DNA from: Planctomycetota bacterium | Lineage (GTDB): Bacteria; Planctomycetota; Brocadiia; SM23-32 | Direction of reading: 5' to 3' | Assembly: GCA_018400625.1 (NCBI GenBank) | Contig: JAGYMJ010000599.1 | Coordinates: 1 to 5,285, forward strand | DNA: 5,285 bases | In this document: in pieces, positions 1 through 5,285 of the stretch | Position numbering within the stretch: the first letter of the stretch is position 1 | Layout of the letters: each line of letters starts with the position of its first letter | Notes under the pieces: generated by a model | Told to the model about the DNA's origin: nothing | Databases searched by the model: none | Seen by the model: only the letters and a program-made list of their open reading frames with translations | Made by a program: the position numbers and the translations under genes

Positions 1-21
1 CCACCGGGACAAGCCCGGCGG
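1..21. repeat. GC-rich inverted repeat at the window edge (REP-like or terminator stem)
   Basis: The arms CCACCGGG (1-8) and CCCGGCGG (14-21) pair at seven of eight positions around the loop ACAAG. The hairpin lies about 70 bp past the stop of the minus-strand membrane protein gene, so it could end that transcript. The T-run that would make it a clear terminator would lie outside the window. A dispersed palindromic (REP-like) element is an equally good reading. The repeat may continue to the left. Confidence 0.35.
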
Positions 22-90
22 TAGGAACCACCAATCAACGGGGTTCACTGAATACTTAAATACAGAAATACGGCTTTTGGTTCAGCAGCG

Positions 91-906
91 TCAAACCTCT
101 TTTTCATTGTTTTCCCCTTCGGAATCAAACAGTTCCGGGTTGACCTGTTCAAACTTGCCTATCAACTTATCAAAGAGGAAAATTTCACCTTTTTTCAGGT
201 AAAGAAAACCGCTGATCGAGGCCAGCAAGGCGCCGATACTGTTGAGTATCATGTCCCACATCGTATCGTAAATAGCGACCCTTGTTTTTTCGTGCTTCTC
301 AACATCTTCAAATTTGTAGGCGGTCGTCATGCATTGCAGGCGATACAGACCGTTATATTCAGATTCCTGAACCTTTTCTATGGTAAATCGTGCCCGTTGC
401 ATGTTGTCACCAAAAAATGTATCAATGCCGAACTCAAAAATTTCCCAGACCGCTCCGAGCGCCACAGCAAAACAGAAGGAGAACATGACGATTAAAAATG
501 CGCTGGCCTGCAGCTTTCCACTCTTATAGAGCACATAAAGTATGAGGAAACCGGTGAAACCCAATGCAACGCCGGAAAAACCGTGCATGAGCGAGTCCCA
601 CCACCAAAACCTGCCATACCATTCCTGCGCCATTCCCAGGAAGAGGGACGCATAAATGAACAGGACGATGATTATCTGAATTTCACCGGGCAGTCTTACC
701 TTATACGTTCGCTGAATAAACAGGGGCACAAAAGTGAAAAGCAAGGCAAGAGAACTGACAAAAAGGGTCATCCATGCACTTTCTATTGTCGCGGTTTCCC
801 ATACAGCCCCAATAATAGCCAGGATGAGCGATAAGCGAATAACAAAAGTCAGAAAAAAGTATATTCGTTCGCTTTTACCCTTTTCCCTAAATTTCTGCAG
901 CCACAT
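91..906 (-). CDS. DUF2238/YjdF-like integral membrane protein, function unknown
   Basis: Predicted inner-membrane protein with about six hydrophobic helices. Residue numbers count from a possible upstream TTG start at 975: helices near 39-59, 67-87, 96-115, 131-150, 158-180 and 240-260. Recognisable motifs are WWWDSLMHGFSG (124-135), WEIFEFGID (177-185) and YDTMWDMILNSIGA (236-249). They place acidic, His and Asn residues (D127, H131, E178, E181, D185, D237, D241, N245) at membrane boundaries, as in DUF2238/YjdF-type proteins, whose biochemical role I do not know. About 45 polar residues (191-235) separate the FFGDNMQ and DTMWD motifs, which I recall lying much closer in relatives. The C-terminus is acidic. 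I prefer the ATG at 906 (271 aa): GGGGAG lies 13 nt upstream (10 nt from the adjacent TTG at 909), and the first helix begins soon after. The longer form from TTG 975 (294 aa) has no visible ribosome binding site. The gene stands alone; no partner is in view. Confidence 0.72.
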   Translation of the reverse strand: MWLQKFREKGKSERIYFFLTFVIRLSLILAIIGAVWETATIESAWMTLFVSSLALLFTFVPLFIQRTYKVRLPGEIQIIIVLFIYASLFLGMAQEWYGRFWWWDSLMHGFSGVALGFTGFLILYVLYKSGKLQASAFLIVMFSFCFAVALGAVWEIFEFGIDTFFGDNMQRARFTIEKVQESEYNGLYRLQCMTTAYKFEDVEKHEKTRVAIYDTMWDMILNSIGALLASISGFLYLKKGEIFLFDKLIGKFEQVNPELFDSEGENNEKEV

Positions 907-1010
907 CAATTGTTTTTGTCTCCCCGGAGAATAAAATTCATGAAAACAAACGGACTTTTTGAAAAGCAGTCTCAAGCGAAAGAGAAAAACACAATGTCAT
1001 TATAAACTCC
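906..1010 (-). other. Two tiny overlapping upstream ORFs leading into the membrane protein gene
   Basis: On the minus strand GGAG (1010-1007) lies six nt before an ATG at 1000. This opens a 20-codon frame ending TGA at 938. Its stop overlaps the next ATG (941) as ATGA. That second frame runs 11 codons and ends in a TGA (908-906) that overlaps the preferred membrane protein start as TGATG. The arrangement resembles translational coupling. Such short frames arise by chance, and no composition signal supports them as peptides, so this is a layout observation only. Confidence 0.2.
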
Positions 1011-1182
1011 AAAGGGGGGAGAACTCAAGAGAAAAACAAGAAATTACGCGATTTAAGTGAACGTCCTGGGGGCGGCGTCTTTTCAGTTCTGTTTGCTTCT
1101 GCGGCCTATGCAGGCAAGATTTCTGTGATATGTCGGAAAATACATAATCTTATGTCAATGTGACTGTCCCTTTATATGTATG

Positions 1183-1211
1183 TTGACATTATATCTGTAA
1201 GCATATATCAT
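1183..1211 (+). promoter_or_regulatory. Candidate sigma-70 promoter facing right, with no gene behind it
   Basis: TTGACA (1183-1188), a 17-bp spacer and TATCAT (1206-1211) give a perfect -35 box and a 5/6 -10 box. Transcription would begin near 1218 and run toward the antisense side of tRNA-Ala. No ORF follows, so the product would be a small RNA, or the match is fortuitous in AT-rich DNA. Confidence 0.35.
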
Positions 1212-1216
1212 TTAAT
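1188..1216 (-). promoter_or_regulatory. Weak candidate promoter for the membrane protein gene
   Basis: On the minus strand ATTAAA (1216-1211), 17 bp and a perfect TATAAT (1193-1188) could drive the membrane protein gene with a leader of about 275 nt. It overlaps the rightward candidate promoter, so the two could not be used at once. A second leftward -35-like box, TTGACA at 1158-1153, has only a poor -10 partner (CGACAT, 1135-1130). The -35 match here is just 3/6, so this is tentative. Confidence 0.25.
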
Positions 1217-1356
1217 TGACTACTGATGATCCTTTTCGTCACACTTCCTCTATTGAGATACTTACAGAAATGAGTGATGATGGTTTCTTTTGATTGGCTC
1301 AGTAGGGGGCTGGGAATAGTTATGTTGGACGGGCAAAGAATGGGGCGAGAGTATGC

Positions 1357-1405
1357 AAAAGAGAATCGCAGGCGGCAGAGCAGTTTCCGCAAACATCTGC
1401 GATTC
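1357..1405 (-). terminator. Rho-independent terminator of tRNA-Ala
   Basis: On the minus strand GAATCGCAG (1405-1397) pairs perfectly with CTGCGATTC (1371-1363). An inner GCGG (1390-1387)/CCGC (1375-1372) stem sits above a one-sided six-nt bulge, with an 11-nt loop. TCTTTT (1362-1357) follows at once. The stem starts 23 nt after the tRNA CCA end, as expected for a single-gene tRNA unit. The T-run is short, so termination may be moderate. Confidence 0.6.
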
Positions 1406-1428
1406 AGAAGCTTACATTAATGACGGAG

Positions 1429-1504
<76 letters not shown>

Positions 1505-1519
1505 GTCAATTCTGAATAA

Positions 1520-1548
1520 AGTTTAACAAAAAAAGTATTTTGTGTCAA
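1520..1548 (-). promoter_or_regulatory. Sigma-70 promoter of tRNA-Ala
   Basis: On the minus strand TTGACA (1548-1543), a 17-bp spacer and TAAACT (1525-1520) lie just upstream of the tRNA. Transcription would start near 1513, giving a leader of about 9 nt for RNase P to remove. The perfect -35 box fits a strongly expressed stable RNA. The segment between -10 and start is AT-rich, without a GC-rich stringent discriminator. Confidence 0.68.
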
Positions 1549-1593
1549 ATATAAGGTTAGAATTTTGTGAATACATCTATTGACTTTTATTGA

Positions 1594-1609
1594 CTGAGGT
1601 CTCAGCATT
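1594..1609 (+). promoter_or_regulatory. Ribosome binding site of polX, inside a small palindrome
   Basis: GAGG (1596-1599) lies 10 nt before the ATG at 1610. It sits in the inverted repeat CTGAG-GT-CTCAG (1594-1605), so a short hairpin could partly hide it. I see no convincing promoter for polX in the 105 bp shared with the divergent tRNA unit. Confidence 0.4.
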
Positions 1610-3337
1610 ATGAAAAATAAAGAAATAGCAGATAAGTTTGAGACGATGGCGGATATAATGGAAATCAAAGGTGAAAACGCTTTCCGCATAAGGTCTTATC
1701 GTAAGGTAACAGAAGTTCTTGAAGGGCTCGGAGAAGATGTTGCGGAGATAGCTCATCAAAGGGGCGTTGAGACCGTGCCGGGGATTGGTAAAAGCAGCGC
1801 ACAGAAAATTAATGAATATCTTGAAACGGGGAAAATATCAGCTCATGAGAAACTATTAAATTCCTTTCCCGTTTCAGCCCTGGATATGCTTCAAATCCCT
1901 GATGTCGGGCCGAAAACAATTGCAAAACTCATCAACGAGAAGGGTATAACCAGCGTGGATGAGCTCGAAAGAACAATTGATAACGGAAAACTGGGAAATA
2001 TGGAGGGCATTGGTGATAAGATGATTGAAAAAATAAAAACCGGTATCTCTTTTGTGAAATCCTGCAGGGGCAGAATACTGCTTGGGGAAGCCCTGCCGAC
2101 CGCCCGGAATATCATTCAGAAATTGCGGGAGGAAACCGGTGCGGAATGTATAGAATTTGCCGGCTCACTGCGGCGAATGAGGGAGACAGTTGGAGATGTG
2201 GACATACTTGCAGGCCTCCCCCCTGAGGCTAAAGTCAATGAGGATGGGCAGAATATCGTTTCAGCTTTTACTCAATTGGAGATGGCCGGGGAGGTGCTTG
2301 CGGCCGGCGATACCAAAGGCAGTATCCGCACAAAAGAGGGGTTGCAAGTTGATATGCGGGTCGTGCCTCTTGAAAGCTTTGGCGCCGCACTCCTCTATTT
2401 TACCGGTTCCCGGGCTCATAACGTTAAATTGCGGGGGATGGCGGCTGATCGGGGACTAAAAATCAATGAATATGGCCTTTATCGAGGCGACACAAAATTG
2501 GCGGGCGCTTCGGAAAAAGATATATATGGCGCCCTCGACCTTTCTTATATAGCCCCTGAATTGAGAGAAGATAGGGGAGAAGTGGAAGCAGCGGCTGAGC
2601 GGTCTTTGCCTGATCTGATCGCAACGGATGATATAAAGGGCGAGATGCATTCACATTGCACCTTTTCCGACGGCGACATGACCGTTGAAGAAATGGCTTA
2701 TGCCGCTAAGGCTTCAGGATATGAGTATTTAGCAATCACAGACCATAGTAAAAGCCTGACTATCGCTAACGGACTGGATGAGGATGACTTAAAGAGAAAG
2801 AATGAAATCATTGATCGAATAAACAATGATTTCGATTATTTTTATGTGCTGAAAGGTACGGAGGTGGATATCCTCAAAGATGGCTCTCTCGATTATGGGG
2901 ATGAGACTCTTTCCGAACTTGACTGGGTGATTGCATCGGTTCACGACCATTTTGCCATGAGAGAACGGGAGATGACAGATAGGATAGCGGCAGCGGTAAG
3001 GAATCCTCACGTGGATTGCATCGGTCATTTAACGGGGCGTTTGCTGAACCGGCGCGAGGCGTATCCTGTCAATAGAGGAAAAATAATCGATGAGTGTGCA
3101 CAAAATCGCACTGCACTCGAACTTAATGCCTATCCGGAACGTCTGGATATCACAGATATTGTCTGCCGGGAGGCCAAAAAAGCGGGCGTGAAAATATCGA
3201 TCGGCTGCGATGCACATACGGCATCACATTTTAGCCTGATAAAATTCGGGATTGCCACCGCAAGACGTGGATGGCTTGAGAGTAAAGATGTGTTGAATAC
3301 AATGTCTAAGGCTGATCTGCTGAATTATCTCGGGTAG
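1610..3337 (+). CDS. polX: DNA polymerase X with PHP 3'-5' exonuclease domain
   Basis: Family X polymerase (575 aa, close to Bacillus PolX) that fills short gaps in cytosolic DNA repair, with a Mn-dependent PHP exonuclease. The N-terminal 8-kDa-like region opens IADKFETMADIMEIKGENAF (6-25). Helix-hairpin-helix turns lie at VPGIGK (56-61), IPDVGP (96-101) and MEGIGD (131-136). The palm carries GSLRR (185-189) and GDVD, giving metal ligands D196 and D198, with the third, D248, in LQVDMR. FTGSRAHN (264-271) and KINEYG (284-289) are the sugar and template-contact motifs. The PHP domain (about 341-575) keeps all nine ligands: H347, H349, D354, H379, E418, H445, H473, D534 and H536. Both activities are therefore predicted intact. 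GHLTGRLL (472-479) has Leu where I recall Pro in relatives, a minor change. The start fits the family and the RBS. The gene is divergent from tRNA-Ala and convergent with the next gene, so probably monocistronic. Confidence 0.97.
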   Translation: MKNKEIADKFETMADIMEIKGENAFRIRSYRKVTEVLEGLGEDVAEIAHQRGVETVPGIGKSSAQKINEYLETGKISAHEKLLNSFPVSALDMLQIPDVGPKTIAKLINEKGITSVDELERTIDNGKLGNMEGIGDKMIEKIKTGISFVKSCRGRILLGEALPTARNIIQKLREETGAECIEFAGSLRRMRETVGDVDILAGLPPEAKVNEDGQNIVSAFTQLEMAGEVLAAGDTKGSIRTKEGLQVDMRVVPLESFGAALLYFTGSRAHNVKLRGMAADRGLKINEYGLYRGDTKLAGASEKDIYGALDLSYIAPELREDRGEVEAAAERSLPDLIATDDIKGEMHSHCTFSDGDMTVEEMAYAAKASGYEYLAITDHSKSLTIANGLDEDDLKRKNEIIDRINNDFDYFYVLKGTEVDILKDGSLDYGDETLSELDWVIASVHDHFAMREREMTDRIAAAVRNPHVDCIGHLTGRLLNRREAYPVNRGKIIDECAQNRTALELNAYPERLDITDIVCREAKKAGVKISIGCDAHTASHFSLIKFGIATARRGWLESKDVLNTMSKADLLNYLG

Positions 3338-3339
3338 TC

Positions 3340-3379
3340 AGATTTAGTGAATACTTACAAATTCAAAATCTCATTTTTT
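3340..3379 (+). terminator. Probable Rho-independent terminator of polX
   Basis: AGATTT (3340-3345) and TGAAT (3348-3352) pair with ATTCA (3361-3365) and AAATCT (3366-3371). This makes an 11-bp stem with a two-nt bulge and an eight-nt loop. CA and six T (3374-3379) follow. The stem is AU-rich and therefore weak. It reaches into the last codons of the convergent gene, and no T-run follows in the other direction, so it serves polX only. Confidence 0.5.
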
Positions 3380-5017
3380 GCCCAGTCTGTAGGTGTTCTT
3401 TTTGACCCTGACAATTCTCGGATGAGAATAAAAAGCGGCTCTGAGGTTGGCTTCCTTAAACCCTTTTTTTGTCAGTGTTGACAGGATTTCATCTTTCCCC
3501 ACGGGACGTCCACGCTTCTCCAAAAGTTTCATTATAGCTTGAGCATGCGTCATGTAGGGTTTAATGTGCCAATCAGGCAGTCCGTAAGTTCCCCTGTTGG
3601 CCAGGACAAAATGCGAATGAGAGATGAGGCAATTATGCACTTTTGAGTCCGGTATGTCGCTGAACCGATTATTGTGTTTTCTGATGATTTTGGCAAGTTC
3701 GGAGTAATGTATCGGCTCACCAATATCTTCCAGAGTAGCTTTAGCCACATCTTTAATTCGGTACCCGTGAGTAATCTGCCAATGTTGAAAAGAAAAGAGT
3801 TTACCGGCTTCCATCTTCATGTCGTGAGAGTTCTGGGCATGGAAACGTACCAGATCGAGAGAAGGTTCCGGGGCCAGGGGGATTTTTTCTTCAAGGCATT
3901 TGTTTTCACAGATGGTTCTCAGATTTTTTAAGGCTTCATTTAAGGGAATATCGCCGTTATGATGAGCGATATCATCCCTTAACTGTTGATTTATGGTACT
4001 GCAAGAGAGGCAAGGGTATCCGAGCAGCATAATACAGTTTAATTTTCGATTAATTTTTATTTGCGGCCAGAGTTCCATGAATTTTTTCAAAGCGAAAAAA
4101 TTCATTTCATCTTGCCAGTTGAAATGCGAACAGAGTTCTTCCCATATGTCCTCGATCCGGGATATTCCTCCATTATTTTCCAGCACTTCCAGAACAACAT
4201 CCCAAAAAGGCCTGAGTCTGTTGCGTCCCTCCATAGAACTGAGTTTATCCCATATAGGGGTCCATATCTGTCGAATTCTTTCACGGGTGACATTAAACTC
4301 TTCGGCAATTTCATGGTAAGTCGATATTTTATTGTGTTGAAAGCCAAGCCTCTTAGCGGCTATTTCGATATCCCGTTCTTCCCGGGCGTATATTTTCAAC
4401 AAGGAATGGAGTAAAGCCCGAAAAGAGGTCCATTCAAGCTCTGCTTCGCTTTCTTGTAACGTAAAGTTCGCCATTGTCTGCCTGATTATATTTCTGACGT
4501 TATAAAGTGTATTTACTCCAAAATTCTTTTTCTCAAGCAGTTGCGACGGGGTGGTATATAACAATTCTCCCAGGGTTTTCATGCCCAGCTTCTCGAACAT
4601 ACCTTTAGCCCTGGCAGGAAAGGAGAATCGTGATAAAGGTATTTCCTCAATAGTAGGGATCGAAGGAGGCGAAACGGTATTGGCTGCTTTCTTCTTGCGA
4701 GCAAACAACGGGAATTCTTTGAAATTGTTGCCAATTTCAAGCTCTTGAGTAATTTTTTCAAGTCGTCTATGCTTTTCATCCTCTTTTTTTTGATTTGTCG
4801 ATTCCCACCCCATCAGGGCATCTTGCAGTTTTTTCACCTGGAGCCATGTTTTTTGACCGCATAAAGGCAGCGATTTAACCTCTTGTTCGGTAATCTTCAT
4901 AACATCGGATGTTTTTTCCACGCCTAAATCGGCCAAAACGGCTTTTAACCTTCCCTCTGCCGTAATGAATAGATGGTTAAAGGTCCGGTTGGCTTTCTTT
5001 ATGTTTTTATTGCGCAT
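3371..5017 (-). CDS. Transcription-regulator-like protein: two alpha-CTD-like, sigma region 4-like and HARE-HTH domains
   Basis: A 548-aa cytosolic protein, probably DNA-binding, with no catalytic motif. Residues 15-68 form a helix-hairpin-helix module like RNA polymerase alpha-CTD. A charged linker (71-125) leads to a clearer copy at 126-181. Aligned without gaps to E. coli alpha-CTD, R136 matches R265 and G167 matches G296, but N268 and K298 become G139 and N169. Residues 213-260 resemble sigma-70 region 4, with the helix-turn-helix TYHEIAEEFNVTRERIRQI (233-251) keeping the Arg, Glu and Gln residues that read -35 DNA. Residues 268-335 look winged-helix-like. Residues 421-483 match the HARE-HTH fold (LEDIGEPIHYSELAKII), shared with the RNA polymerase delta subunit. 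A last winged-helix-like unit spans 488-546. Sigma regions 2 and 3 are absent, so it cannot be a complete sigma factor. The ATG at 5017 lacks a Shine-Dalgarno sequence. It has its own promoter and is convergent with polX. The role is inferred: a promoter-level regulator, or possibly a DNA-end or restriction-linked protein, as HARE-HTH also occurs there. Confidence 0.85.
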   Translation of the reverse strand: MRNKNIKKANRTFNHLFITAEGRLKAVLADLGVEKTSDVMKITEQEVKSLPLCGQKTWLQVKKLQDALMGWESTNQKKEDEKHRRLEKITQELEIGNNFKEFPLFARKKKAANTVSPPSIPTIEEIPLSRFSFPARAKGMFEKLGMKTLGELLYTTPSQLLEKKNFGVNTLYNVRNIIRQTMANFTLQESEAELEWTSFRALLHSLLKIYAREERDIEIAAKRLGFQHNKISTYHEIAEEFNVTRERIRQIWTPIWDKLSSMEGRNRLRPFWDVVLEVLENNGGISRIEDIWEELCSHFNWQDEMNFFALKKFMELWPQIKINRKLNCIMLLGYPCLSCSTINQQLRDDIAHHNGDIPLNEALKNLRTICENKCLEEKIPLAPEPSLDLVRFHAQNSHDMKMEAGKLFSFQHWQITHGYRIKDVAKATLEDIGEPIHYSELAKIIRKHNNRFSDIPDSKVHNCLISHSHFVLANRGTYGLPDWHIKPYMTHAQAIMKLLEKRGRPVGKDEILSTLTKKGFKEANLRAAFYSHPRIVRVKKNTYRLGKK

Positions 5018-5032
5018 ATTTGATCGTGTTAT

Positions 5033-5052
5033 TAAATAATTGACATTATTCA
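5033..5052 (-). promoter_or_regulatory. AU-rich hairpin or palindromic operator candidate in the leader
   Basis: On the minus strand TGAATAAT (5052-5045) pairs with ATTATTTA (5040-5033) around the loop GTCA, with one G-U pair. It ends 15 nt before the start codon, where a Shine-Dalgarno would usually be and is not seen. The plus strand of this palindrome reads TTGACA at 5040-5045, a perfect -35 hexamer without a -10 partner. It could be an RNA element or a binding site, or chance in AT-rich DNA. Confidence 0.28.
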
Positions 5053-5137
5053 GGGTTAAGCCTTTCCTTTTGTTCTATGAGCTTATCGCGATTCTATTAG
5101 ATTTTCGTTTTCACAGCAATTCCAACGAACTAAAATA

Positions 5138-5166
5138 ATTATAACCATATTATCATGTGGCGTCAA
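5138..5166 (-). promoter_or_regulatory. Near-consensus sigma-70 promoter of the alpha-CTD/sigma-4 protein gene
   Basis: On the minus strand TTGACG (5166-5161), a 17-bp spacer and TATAAT (5143-5138) match the consensus at 11 of 12 positions. Transcription should start near 5131, leaving a leader of about 114 nt before the ATG at 5017. A strong core promoter with a long leader suggests control by repression or at the RNA level. Confidence 0.72.
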
Positions 5167-5212
5167 GAAAAAGTTAACCCGCATTTCTCACAAAGCAAAG
5201 ACATTTTTTAGG

Positions 5213-5226
5213 ATAAAAGCTTTTAT
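5213..5226. repeat. Perfect 14-bp palindrome ATAAAAGCTTTTAT
   Basis: The sequence is its own reverse complement and lies about 47 bp upstream of the -35 box of the minus-strand gene. This position suits an activator or repressor site. AT-rich palindromes of this length also arise by chance, so the assignment is weak. Confidence 0.25.
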
Positions 5227-5249
5227 GTTATGGAATTAAGCCCATGATT

Positions 5250-5283
5250 TTGCTTTTTAATAAATGCCAGAGTGGAAAAGCAA
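5250..5283. repeat. Inverted repeat at the right window edge
   Basis: TTGCTTTT (5250-5257) and AAAAGCAA (5276-5283) are perfect 8-bp arms around an 18-nt loop. It could be a terminator stem of an unseen neighbour or part of a longer element cut by the window edge. No T-run is visible beyond either arm inside the window. Confidence 0.2.
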
Positions 5284-5285
5284 TT

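Larger units (their letters stand above)
976..1428. other. Gene-poor interval between the membrane protein gene and tRNA-Ala
   Basis: No convincing protein gene lies here. The only longer open frame, on the minus strand at 1189-1392, has no family resemblance or good ribosome site and overlaps the tRNA terminator. The interval holds the upstream ORFs (to 1000), a run of G at 1014-1019, two outward-facing TTGACA boxes (1153-1158 read leftward, 1183-1188 read rightward), a weak possible stem pairing CGTCAC (1238-1243) with GTGATG (1274-1279), and the tRNA terminator. It could hold a small RNA or gene remnants; nothing firm is visible. Confidence 0.45.

Noticed and set aside
1032..1160. Plus-strand frame with a signal-peptide-like stretch (VFSVLFASAAYAGK)
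   Set aside because: The frame has no ATG, GTG or TTG start with a ribosome site and stops at 1160. The resemblance to a signal peptide is probably chance or an unprovable remnant.
1189..1392. 67-codon minus-strand ORF
   Set aside because: No family resemblance, and it overlaps both the tRNA terminator and the candidate promoters.
1218..1405. 6S RNA or other known structured RNA behind the rightward promoter
   Set aside because: The length is about right, but the ends do not pair into the long 6S rod, and the best hairpin (1363-1405) is better explained as the tRNA terminator on the other strand.
2190..2459. 89-codon plus-strand ORF within polX
   Set aside because: Frame-shifted shadow of the polX palm domain, which is fully conserved in the main frame.
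3674..4414. Several plus-strand ORFs inside the 548-aa minus-strand gene
   Set aside because: They are antisense shadows of a gene with clear domain structure and have no recognisable protein features.
3371..5017. The 548-aa protein as an authentic sigma factor
   Set aside because: It has a region 4-like helix-turn-helix but nothing resembling region 2, which is needed for -10 recognition and core binding.
5244..5285. Open plus-strand frame beginning ATG ATT TTG and running off the window
   Set aside because: Only 14 codons are visible, the upstream GGA is a poor ribosome site, and an inverted repeat occupies the same bases. Too little to call a gene.

Overview
The window is ordinary bacterial chromosome from an organism of moderate GC content. 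Promoters are of sigma-70 type and the tRNA gene encodes its own CCA. A full-length PolX with a PHP exonuclease, next to a regulator that fuses alpha-CTD-like and sigma-region-4-like domains, suggests a Desulfobacterota (deltaproteobacterial) type of genome. That placement is an impression from protein style, not a computed result. I see no phage, transposon, CRISPR or toxin-antitoxin signature.

Layout from left to right. Positions 1-90 hold a GC-rich hairpin at the window edge and the downstream flank of the first gene. A minus-strand gene (91 to about 906) encodes a six-helix membrane protein resembling DUF2238/YjdF. Positions 907-1428 lack a convincing protein gene. They hold tiny upstream ORFs, a pair of outward-facing TTGACA boxes and a tRNA terminator. 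A compact tRNA-Ala(GGC) unit follows on the minus strand, with promoter (1520-1548), gene (1429-1504) and terminator (1357-1405) all visible. Divergent from it, polX (1610-3337, plus strand) encodes a 575-residue family X DNA polymerase with every catalytic residue of both active sites. A bulged hairpin plus six T (3340-3379) ends polX and overlaps the tail of the convergent gene. That gene (3371-5017, minus strand) encodes a 548-residue protein built almost entirely of transcription-machinery DNA-binding modules. Its leader of about 114 nt follows a near-consensus promoter at 5138-5166. The rest, to 5285, is AT-rich and contains palindromes.

The genes do not form one operon. polX stands alone as a base-excision or gap-filling repair enzyme. 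tRNA-Ala is a single-gene unit. The membrane protein has no partner in view. The most interesting object is the 548-residue protein. It carries two alpha-CTD-like helix-hairpin-helix modules, a sigma region 4 helix-turn-helix with the -35-reading residues intact, a HARE-HTH (RNA polymerase delta-like) module and two more winged-helix-like segments. It lacks sigma region 2, so it is probably a regulator acting at promoters and not a sigma factor.
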